Below are positions 1-5,843 of a stretch of 6,013 nucleotides of DNA, one piece after another (position 1 is the stretch's first letter; the number at the start of each line of letters is the position of its first letter). The notes below the pieces were generated by a model. It was not told the origin of the DNA, did not search any database, and was given only the letters and a program-made list of their open reading frames with translations. Position numbers and translations under genes: made by a program. This DNA is from Methylococcaceae bacterium UBA1147 (GTDB lineage: Bacteria > Pseudomonadota > Gammaproteobacteria > Methylococcales > UBA1147). The stretch covers positions 2,049 through 8,061 of the forward strand of contig DBZZ01000009.1 of NCBI GenBank assembly GCA_002311315.1. The letters run 5' to 3'.

Positions 1-61
1 CTTTTATTCTAAAGCCCTGTTTTCGGAACGAGTAGCCGTCGGCCTTTGCCCAAATCGGCCA

Positions 62-1513
62 TCAAGAAGCGGAACAATCCATCATAATCCGGTCGGGCCA
101 TGCCTCGAGCTGATCGAGGATTACGCCCCGTTCCGGCGAGTAATCCGGATCCCCGCGCAAGTCTTCGATCAAACTCCGATAGCTTGCAAGATCCAACCCA
201 CGTCCCTCACCGCCCTGCCGGATACGCTGCATCCTAAAGGTCTCCCAGCGTTCTCTTTCGGTGTCGGAAAGGCTCGCGAGAAGATTGCGGGCACGGTAAC
301 GGAAAAGCATTTCCGATATCCGCGAGTCCTCGAATTGACGGTTGACCCCGATCAGATCAGCGGGATTCGCATTCCTGATCCAGGTCATACTGGCCTTATC
401 CAACTCGCCAAAGAACCCGCCGCTATAGATCATCAGGTCTGGATCAGTGGTTTCGGTCCGTGGAGGATCTGCAAAAACTCGAGCGACCTTTTCCCCTAGG
501 CTTTCCTGCTGTCTGATCGCGGCTAGATTTCGAAAACACAAATCCAGGTCAATGCCCAGCCTTTCGGCGTCCTGCTCTCGCATCGTTTTTAACGGCACAA
601 GTACCGGACACTTGTTGACGTGTACGGTTTTCAGAGCAATCTTTTCTTGGTCTACCGAACGTTCTGGACCTGGCCTGAACAGCCTCCTGCGCAAGGCCGC
701 GACATCGAGCTCAAACAGTGACTGCGGATCTTTCGACAGGTTGTAAACGATGATGCCGTTGGAATTGCCGGGGTCCCTGGCGACAGGCACGACCACCGCG
801 ATACATCCTTCCGAAGCCGGATATCTGCCCGAAACATGAAGCAGCGGCTGCGCATTTCCGAAAACCAGTAGTGGCGCCAGTTTTCGTTTGCTTCTCAAAC
901 CGAAGACGTAAGAATAAAGTTTTGGCTGCCGATCACGGACCAGTCGCGCGACGCCAATGGTGGCCCTCACATCGGCCAGCGCATCATGGGCTCCAGCGTG
1001 TTCAATTCCGTTTGCGCGGGCGATATCTTCCAGCCGGAACGAAGGAAGGCCTGCCTCATTCTGAGGCCACTCGATCCCCTTGGGCCGCAGCGCGTGGGCA
1101 AGTCTCAGCGTATCCAAGATATCCCAACGCGAGTTGCCATGCTGCCACTCGCGAGCGTAAGGATCGAAAAAATTTCGGTACAGGCAGTTGCGGGTGATTT
1201 CGTCGTCAAAACGGATGCTGTTGTAGCCGACTCCGCAGGTATTCGGAACGGCCAGCTGATCATGGATTTTACTGATAAACTCGGCTTCGGAGATCCCCTT
1301 TTGTAACGCCAGCTGGGGTGTGATGCCGGTGATCAGACACGCCTCAGGATGCGGCAGCATGTCATTGGCGGGCTTACAGTACAAGGTCAGTGGGTCACCG
1401 ACAGTTTCCAAGTCCTCGGTAGTGCGTATTCCGGCAAACTGGGCCGGACGATCCCAGAATGGGTCCGTACCGAAGGTTTCGTAGTCGTGCCAGTATAAGG
1501 TTCCGGAGCTCAC
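62..1513 (-). CDS. sbcB: Exonuclease I (SbcB), 3'-5' single-strand DNA exonuclease
   Basis: A complete 483-residue protein, close to the roughly 475 of the E. coli enzyme. Exonuclease I degrades single-stranded DNA 3' to 5', works with SSB, and takes part in recombination and mismatch repair. The N-terminal DEDDh exonuclease domain (about 1-190) shows all catalytic residues: Asp10 and Glu12 in HDYETFG, Asp103 in YNSIRFDDEITRN, and His176 and Asp181 in GAHDALADVRAT. These equal Asp15, Glu17, Asp108, His181 and Asp186 of E. coli, all shifted by five. The SH3-like middle region (about 195-340) and helical C-terminal domain (about 345-478) follow, with recognisable YSGGFF and LLFRYRARN-like blocks. 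The start is GTG at 1513, behind a strong GGGGAGGT site. A gap of 66 nt separates it from the CBS gene, so co-transcription is possible but not shown. The TGA stop overlaps an ATG (TGATG) that opens only a 17-codon frame. Confidence 0.97.
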   Translation of the reverse strand: MSSGTLYWHDYETFGTDPFWDRPAQFAGIRTTEDLETVGDPLTLYCKPANDMLPHPEACLITGITPQLALQKGISEAEFISKIHDQLAVPNTCGVGYNSIRFDDEITRNCLYRNFFDPYAREWQHGNSRWDILDTLRLAHALRPKGIEWPQNEAGLPSFRLEDIARANGIEHAGAHDALADVRATIGVARLVRDRQPKLYSYVFGLRSKRKLAPLLVFGNAQPLLHVSGRYPASEGCIAVVVPVARDPGNSNGIIVYNLSKDPQSLFELDVAALRRRLFRPGPERSVDQEKIALKTVHVNKCPVLVPLKTMREQDAERLGIDLDLCFRNLAAIRQQESLGEKVARVFADPPRTETTDPDLMIYSGGFFGELDKASMTWIRNANPADLIGVNRQFEDSRISEMLFRYRARNLLASLSDTERERWETFRMQRIRQGGEGRGLDLASYRSLIEDLRGDPDYSPERGVILDQLEAWPDRIMMDCSAS

Positions 1514-1521
1514 GCTGCTCG

Positions 1522-1529
1522 ACCTCCCC
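1522..1529 (-). promoter_or_regulatory. Strong ribosome-binding site of sbcB
   Basis: GGGGAGGT on the minus strand lies 8 nt before a GTG codon. It is the strongest ribosome-binding site in the window and decides the GTG start of sbcB at 1513. Confidence 0.8.
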
Positions 1530-1560
1530 GACAGAACCGGGCCAACTTCAGGGAGCTTTG

Positions 1561-1574
1561 TTCCCGACCGGGAA
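1561..1574. repeat. Short perfect inverted repeat between the CBS gene and sbcB
   Basis: TTCCCGACCGGGAA is a perfect 6-bp inverted repeat around a 2-nt centre. It starts 5 nt downstream of the CBS gene stop and ends 47 nt before the sbcB start. As RNA it could form a 5-bp stem with a 4-nt loop, but no T-run follows on the minus strand, so it is not a convincing intrinsic terminator. It may be a chance palindrome, a weak attenuator or a protein-binding site. Confidence 0.35.
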
Positions 1575-1579
1575 ACAGG

Positions 1580-1975
1580 CTAGCGAAGCGAGTCGAGTGC
1601 TCTAAGTACATCGACCCGGCTGATAATGCCAACCAGATCGACATCATCCACCACCGGGAAACTCCGGGCCCCGCCCTTCTCGAACTTCTCCGCCACCTCG
1701 ACGATACTGGTATCCACGTCCACCGTGGTCACGTCCGATGTCATGAATTCGTAGACCTTACCGCCCATCGACTGGTTGTAGGCGGAATGCAGAACCACAT
1801 TGATACACTCAGCTTCCGACAACATTCCCACCAAATTCCCGTGTTCGTCGAGTACCGGGGCCCCGGTTATCCTTTTCTGGAGAAGCCGGTTGATCGCTTC
1901 CAGTACATCGTCATGCATCTGGAATGAAATCACATGGGATGACATAAACTGCTTGGCTGTAATATCGGTAAGCAT
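1580..1975 (-). CDS. Small protein of two CBS domains
   Basis: A 131-residue soluble protein consisting of a tandem CBS pair (Bateman module) and nothing else. CBS1 covers about residues 8-62, with the signature ITGAPVLDEHGNLVGMLSE. CBS2 covers about 75-129, with SFPVVDDVDLVGIISRVDV. Such modules usually bind adenine nucleotides or related ligands and act as energy or redox sensors, either alone or on a partner protein. No catalytic or DNA-binding domain is attached, so the specific role cannot be read from the sequence. I chose the ATG at 1975 (MLTDITAKQFMSSHVISF), which has an AGGGA about 10 nt upstream and places the first residues next to the CBS1 fold. An in-frame ATG at 2008 would add 11 residues but has no ribosome-binding site. 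The gene follows nqrM in the same direction after a 122-nt gap, so it could be read with the nqr operon or from its own promoter. Confidence 0.88.
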   Translation of the reverse strand: MLTDITAKQFMSSHVISFQMHDDVLEAINRLLQKRITGAPVLDEHGNLVGMLSEAECINVVLHSAYNQSMGGKVYEFMTSDVTTVDVDTSIVEVAEKFEKGGARSFPVVDDVDLVGIISRVDVLRALDSLR

Positions 1976-2097
1976 GATCGATTTTTCCCTGTTGTTGTGC
2001 AGGACCATCGCGAGATTGATGTCACTGACTGTGCCTAGCTACCAAGCCATGTCCAAAGATTGGCCAAGGCAACCCGACGAACACTTTACAACACGGA

Positions 2098-2277
2098 TTA
2101 AACTTTTTCAGCCATTTCGAAGCGCCGTCTGCGAGCGCATTTCAGAATGCAGACGCAGTTGCCACTATTCGCGCCTCCGCAGCTTCCCTTGATGCTGTCG
2201 CGTCCGAACAGAACACCAACGGCCATTGCCACGACCACCACGATCATGAAAAAAAGCGTCAGGACAAAAATTGTCAT
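2098..2277 (-). CDS. nqrM: NqrM (DUF539), Na+-NQR maturation protein
   Basis: A short gene of 59 codons read on the minus strand from the ATG at 2277 to TAA at 2100-2098. The protein starts MTIFVLTLFFMIVVVVAMAV, a single membrane helix (about residues 3-24). It continues with GRDSIKGSCGG and then cysteines at 41, 43 and 47, ending in a basic stretch with four consecutive Arg and MAEKV. NqrM is required for assembly of active Na+-NQR, probably by helping deliver iron to the NqrD/NqrE centre. Work on the Vibrio protein identified Cys33 of the GSCGG motif as the essential residue, and here that cysteine is also at exactly position 33. The gene starts 6 nt after the apbE stop with no clear ribosome-binding site, so it is probably translated by coupling. 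The spacing among the last three cysteines looks tighter than in Vibrio homologues as I recall them. Confidence 0.93.
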   Translation of the reverse strand: MTIFVLTLFFMIVVVVAMAVGVLFGRDSIKGSCGGANSGNCVCILKCARRRRFEMAEKV

Positions 2278-2283
2278 ATCCAG

Positions 2284-3342
2284 TTACCCGTTACCAGCAG
2301 GAAATCCGGCCGTCTTTAGTGTCTCGAAGCCTTCCCCGCGTTTCTTGATGAATAATACCGTTAATTGATGTTTGCTTGCCAATTGGAATCCCTCATCTGG
2401 ACCCAGTACCATTAGCGCCGTAGCCAGCGCGTCAGCATGCATCGCTGATGCATCCAGCACGGTGACCGAAACCAGTGCGTGATTAACGGGCCATCCAGTC
2501 CTCGGGTCGATGGTGTGCGAGTAACGCAAGCCGCCCGACTCGAAGAAATTCCTGTAGTCTCCCGAGGTAGCGACCGCCACGTCGGTCAATTGAAGGACCT
2601 GTTCAATTGACCTGACCCCCGCCTCCGGCTTTTCGACTGCAATATTCCACATCTCTCCATTGGCCCGACTACCACCAAGCTTGATCTCTCCGCCTACTTC
2701 GACCAGGTAGTCGTCAATTCCACGATTAACCAACAGTTCTGTTACCCGATCTACCGCGTAGCCTTTTGCCAGTGACGAGAGATCAATATAAAGCGCCGGA
2801 TTAGTTTTCCTCGCTCGCTGGCCCGGTTCATCCAGCTCGACCATCCTGAAACCAGTTCTCTGAACCTGGGTCTGGATGTCAGCTGCTGACGGGATCTCCG
2901 GAAGTTTTTTCCCGGGGCCAAAGCCCCACAGGTTGACCAGTGGTCCCACCGTCACATCGTAGGCTCCGCTGCTCAGTTCACTGACGCTCACCGCTTCTGC
3001 CAGAACAACGCCGAACGGCTTGGATATCGCCACCCAGTCAGTCCCGGTGTGGCGATTGAACCTGGACAGCTCGGAATCCGGCAGGTAGGTCGACATCATC
3101 GAATTGATGTCGTGGAAGGTTTGTCTGATGTCTTGTTTCAGTTCATCAGTATCCAGTCCGTCGGGCAATACCGAAATCTTGACCGAAAAGGTCGTGCCCA
3201 TGGTGGTTCCGGCCAACTGGAACGGGAAACCTGCATGTTCCTTTTCGGAACAGCCGGATAAAACCAGAACAAGCAACAAGAACGATCCCGTTCCTCGATT
3301 GAAGACACGCAATAAGACTGCCGGATTAACCGCCAAAATCAT
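2284..3342 (-). CDS. apbE: ApbE, FAD:protein FMN transferase (lipoprotein)
   Basis: ApbE moves FMN from FAD onto threonines of NqrB and NqrC, outside the cytoplasm and in a Mg-dependent reaction; its place directly after nqrF fits this job. Numbering from the ATG at 3342 (352 aa), a lipoprotein signal ends at the lipobox LSGC with Cys31. ApbE marks follow: AGTTMGTTF (44-52), YDVTVGPLVNLWGFG (128-142), DLSSLAKGYAVD (187-198), EVGGEI (215-220), SGDYRNFF (260-267), HTIDPRTGWP (276-285) and ADALATAL (303-310). Asp304, Thr308 and Ala192 match the metal-site residues known in the family. The start is uncertain. The ATG at 3342 overlaps the nqrF end by 17 nt. A TTG at 3312 would give a neater 21-residue signal ending at the lipobox Cys, and the frame also opens with GTG at 3369 and ATG at 3360. 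None has both a good ribosome-binding site and an ideal signal. The product is certain; the start is not. Confidence 0.95.
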   Translation of the reverse strand: MILAVNPAVLLRVFNRGTGSFLLLVLVLSGCSEKEHAGFPFQLAGTTMGTTFSVKISVLPDGLDTDELKQDIRQTFHDINSMMSTYLPDSELSRFNRHTGTDWVAISKPFGVVLAEAVSVSELSSGAYDVTVGPLVNLWGFGPGKKLPEIPSAADIQTQVQRTGFRMVELDEPGQRARKTNPALYIDLSSLAKGYAVDRVTELLVNRGIDDYLVEVGGEIKLGGSRANGEMWNIAVEKPEAGVRSIEQVLQLTDVAVATSGDYRNFFESGGLRYSHTIDPRTGWPVNHALVSVTVLDASAMHADALATALMVLGPDEGFQLASKHQLTVLFIKKRGEGFETLKTAGFPAGNG

Positions 3343-4546
3343 CCAGCATGATGTGTTCATCTTCCACACCCAAGTCCTTCAGCATCTTGGTCACCGCGTT
3401 GTTCATCATTGGTGGCCCACACATATAGAACTCGCAGTCCTCTGGTGCAGGATGGTGCCTGAGATAGTTCTCCAGGATCACTTCGTGAATGAAACCTGTA
3501 TATCCGGTCCATTCATCGGATTCATTGGGATCAGACAGTGCGCAATGCCATTCGAAGTTGTCATTTTCCAAGGTTAGGCGATTAAAATCATCGATATAGA
3601 ACATTTCCCGCTTGCTACGTGCCCCGTACCAGAAACTTATCTTGCGCTTTGAATTAAGACGACACAGCTGATCGAAGATATGAGAACGCATGGGTGCCAT
3701 GCCCGCCCCGCCGCCAATGAAGATCATCTCATTCTCGGTGTCCTTGGCAAAGAAATCGCCAAAGGGGCCTGAAATCGTGACCTTGTCACCTGGCTTCAGG
3801 TTGAAGATATAAGATGACATGATCCCCGGGGGCGCTTCCGGCGACTTTGGTGGGGGCGTTGCGATACGCACGTTCAGCTTGATGATACCTCGCTCTTCCG
3901 GGTAGTTGGCCATCGAATAGGCACGCGTGGCCTCCGCCTTTACATTCGAGGTATAGCGCCACAGATTGTAATTGTCCCAGTCATCCCTGAACTTGTCAGG
4001 GACATCAAAGTCCGCGTACTTGACCTGGTGGGGCGGGCATTCGATCTGTATATAGCCGCCGGCCTGAAAATCGACATGTTCGCCTTCCGGAAGTTCCAGT
4101 ACCAGTTCCTTGATGAAGGTCGCCACGTTGTCGTTGGAACCAACAGTAGCTTTCCATTTCTTGACCCCGAACACTTCTTCCGCAACCTGGATCGACATGT
4201 TGTCCTTTACCGTCACCTGACAGGAAAGTCGGTCGCCCTGGCCGGCGTCCCTCTTGTTGATGTGGGTCGTTTCCGTTGCAAGGATTTCGCCTCCACCTTC
4301 AAAGACCCGGACCCGGCACTGGGCACAGGTTCCACCACCGCCGCAGGCCGATGGAACAAAAAGACCGGCATCGGCGAGCGCCGTCAGCAGTTTAGAACCG
4401 ACCGGTGTTGTGACCGTTTTTTCATCGTTGATCAGGATTTCAACATTACCCGTGGCCACCAGTTTCGATTTGGCTCCCAGGATCATCGAAACTAGGCTCA
4501 GAACGATAACGGTAAAGAACAAGACACCTAAGAGGACTTCTAGCAT
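3326..4546 (-). CDS. nqrF: NqrF, NADH-oxidising flavo-iron-sulfur subunit of Na+-NQR
   Basis: A complete 406-residue protein and the entry point for electrons: it oxidises NADH at the cytoplasmic face with FAD and passes electrons to a 2Fe-2S centre. Residues about 3-24 form one N-terminal membrane helix. A plant-type ferredoxin domain follows (about 33-125), with ligands Cys68, Cys74 and Cys77 (CGGGGTCAQC) and Cys109 (RLSCQV). The ferredoxin-reductase part carries the FAD motif RAYSMANYP at 208-216. The NADH-binding region shows IGGGAGMAPMRSHI at 277-290 and YMCGPPMMNNAV near 374-385. The protein ends LDDFGG, as is usual for NqrF. The ATG start at 4546 gives MLEVLLGVLFFTV and lies 9 nt after the nqrE stop. 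Only a weak AGG is visible upstream, so translation probably depends on coupling to nqrE. Length and all cofactor residues match the family, so the enzyme should be functional. Confidence 0.98.
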   Translation of the reverse strand: MLEVLLGVLFFTVIVLSLVSMILGAKSKLVATGNVEILINDEKTVTTPVGSKLLTALADAGLFVPSACGGGGTCAQCRVRVFEGGGEILATETTHINKRDAGQGDRLSCQVTVKDNMSIQVAEEVFGVKKWKATVGSNDNVATFIKELVLELPEGEHVDFQAGGYIQIECPPHQVKYADFDVPDKFRDDWDNYNLWRYTSNVKAEATRAYSMANYPEERGIIKLNVRIATPPPKSPEAPPGIMSSYIFNLKPGDKVTISGPFGDFFAKDTENEMIFIGGGAGMAPMRSHIFDQLCRLNSKRKISFWYGARSKREMFYIDDFNRLTLENDNFEWHCALSDPNESDEWTGYTGFIHEVILENYLRHHPAPEDCEFYMCGPPMMNNAVTKMLKDLGVEDEHIMLDDFGG

Positions 4547-4555
4547 GGTAGTTGC

Positions 4556-5164
4556 CTATAACTGGATGCCTGAAAAAGACATGAACCCAAGCGACATGAG
4601 CCCAGCCGTTATAAACGTAATTCCGAGTCCCTGCAGTCCTTCCGGAACATCACTGTACTTCAGTTTTTCTCGGATACCCGCCATCGCGGTGATGGCCAGC
4701 GCCCATCCCAGCCCGCTACCCAGTCCGTAGACGATACTCTCAGAGAGATTGTAGTCTCGCTCAATCATGAACAGGCTACCTCCAAGGATGGCACAGTTCA
4801 CGGTGATCAAAGGCAGAAAGATACCGAGGGCGTTGAAAAGTGCCGGGAAAAATCGGTCAAGCACCATTTCTAGAATCTGGACAATGGCCGCAGTCACGCC
4901 AATGCAACTCAGCAGTGCAAGGAAACTCAGGTCGACATCCGGCAGCCCCATCCAGGACAACCCCCCCTCCTTAAGGAGATGGTTATAGATGATATTGTTG
5001 ACCGGAACGGTAAGCGTCTGCACAACAAGTACAGCAACACCGAGGCCCATCGCAGTGGAAATCTTCTTGGAAACAGCCAGGAAGGTGCACATCCCCAGAA
5101 AGAAGGCCAACGCCAGATTCTCAACGAAAACAGCCTTGATAAACAGGCTTAGATAAGCTTCCAT
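4556..5164 (-). CDS. nqrE: NqrE, integral membrane subunit of Na+-NQR
   Basis: A 202-residue multi-helix inner-membrane protein of the NqrE/RnfA family, partner of NqrD. The start is the ATG at 5164, giving MEAYLSLFIKAVFVENLALA. It is preceded by an AGAGGT site 6 nt upstream and overlaps the nqrD stop as TGATG. The frame stays open further upstream, but that stretch is out-of-frame nqrD and is not part of this protein. The two cysteines that bind the Fe-S centre with NqrD are Cys26 (LGMCTFLAVS) and Cys124 (ITVNCAILGG). Strong family blocks include QILEMVLDRFFPALFNALG, VYGLGSGLGW, GIREKLKYSDVPEGL and the C-terminal FMSFSGIQL. The loop near residues 64-80 (KEGGLSWMGLPDVDLS) looks a few residues longer than in Vibrio NqrE as I recall it, which would explain Cys124 rather than about Cys120. 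nqrF follows after 9 nt. Confidence 0.98.
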   Translation of the reverse strand: MEAYLSLFIKAVFVENLALAFFLGMCTFLAVSKKISTAMGLGVAVLVVQTLTVPVNNIIYNHLLKEGGLSWMGLPDVDLSFLALLSCIGVTAAIVQILEMVLDRFFPALFNALGIFLPLITVNCAILGGSLFMIERDYNLSESIVYGLGSGLGWALAITAMAGIREKLKYSDVPEGLQGLGITFITAGLMSLGFMSFSGIQL

Positions 5165-5841
5165 CAATGCACCTCTAGATGAACGTCGGTTCCGTGGGCG
5201 GTCGGAATAATTGAGTGATCCGGCTTTTCTACTTGTACCGGTTTCAACGTACGGATTCCCCATATGAGCAACCCGATGATGAAAAATGCGCTCGGGGGCA
5301 ATAACAAAAGACCGTTGGAAACGTACCAGCCGCCGTCCTGTACGAGCGGAAAAACCACGTTCCCAAGTAATTTTCCGGATCCGAACAATTCTCTGATGAC
5401 CGCAACCGCGATCAGGATTAGACTGTACCCTAGGCCGTTCCCAATCCCGTCGATGAAGCTCTGTAGAGGCGGATTTTTCATGGCGTAGGCCTCTGCCCGA
5501 CCCATCACAATGCAGTTGGTAATGATGAGTCCAACGAATACCGAAAGTTGCTTGCTGGCATCGTAGGCGAAGGCCTTTAGGATCTGGTCGACAACGATCA
5601 CCAACGAGGCGATGATCGTCATTTGCACAATGATGCGGATACTGGAGGGGATGTGGTTCCTGATCAGGCTTATGGAAGCACTGGAACACGCAGTAACCGT
5701 AGTCAGTGCAACGCACATGATCAGGGCCGTCGAAAGCTGGGAGGTGACCGCAAGCGCCGAACAGATCCCGAGCACCTGCAGCGTGATCGGATTGTTGTCG
5801 ACCAGTGGATCAAGAATAATCTTTCTGGTTTCGCTGCTCAT
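5164..5841 (-). CDS. nqrD: NqrD, integral membrane subunit of Na+-NQR
   Basis: A 225-residue hydrophobic protein of the NqrD/RnfE family, with several membrane segments between about residues 20 and 197. NqrD pairs with NqrE in the inner membrane, and the two together bind an Fe-S centre that passes electrons across the membrane. The conserved ligand cysteines are visible: Cys27 in LGICSAL and Cys110 in ITNCIVMGRAEA. Other family marks are the N-terminal DPLVDNNPIT, then FIDGIGNGLGYS and VIRELFGSG. The ATG start at 5841 has an AGAGGA ribosome-binding site ending 5 nt upstream, inside the nqrC 3' end. The TGA stop shares one base with the nqrE ATG (TGATG), implying translational coupling. The C-terminus runs past the last membrane segment as a polar tail (about 200-225) with four histidines, somewhat longer than the roughly 210 residues I recall for the family. 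Confidence 0.98.
   Translation of the reverse strand: MSSETRKIILDPLVDNNPITLQVLGICSALAVTSQLSTALIMCVALTTVTACSSASISLIRNHIPSSIRIIVQMTIIASLVIVVDQILKAFAYDASKQLSVFVGLIITNCIVMGRAEAYAMKNPPLQSFIDGIGNGLGYSLILIAVAVIRELFGSGKLLGNVVFPLVQDGGWYVSNGLLLLPPSAFFIIGLLIWGIRTLKPVQVEKPDHSIIPTAHGTDVHLEVH
5171..5176 (-). promoter_or_regulatory. Ribosome-binding site of nqrE
   Basis: AGAGGT on the minus strand lies 6 nt before the nqrE ATG, inside the 3' end of nqrD. It supports the start at 5164 over the much longer open frame upstream. Confidence 0.75.
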
Positions 5842-5843
5842 CG

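Noticed and set aside
1..61. Possible intrinsic terminator after sbcB
   Set aside because: There are some GGCC/GCCG complementary bits on the minus strand, but no stable stem followed by a T-run. I could not support a terminator.
447..1306. Several plus-strand ORFs of about 100 codons across the sbcB region
   Set aside because: They lie antisense to a clear exonuclease I gene, have no recognisable motifs, and have low-complexity or unnatural composition.
1800..2368. Plus-strand ORFs spanning the CBS gene, the gap, nqrM and the end of apbE
   Set aside because: They run antisense to real genes and have no family features; the minus-strand reading over 2098-2277 gives an unmistakable NqrM.
3049..4730. 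Plus-strand ORFs of 70-158 codons opposite apbE, nqrF and nqrE
   Set aside because: They are shadows of the conserved minus-strand genes, with no motif and no coherent ribosome-binding sites.
5165..5716. Long upstream extension of the nqrE reading frame on the minus strand (total 386 codons)
   Set aside because: This part is the out-of-frame reading of nqrD: its peptide is rich in Arg, His and Cys and has no membrane pattern. The true NqrE start at 5164 has a ribosome-binding site and the family N-terminus.
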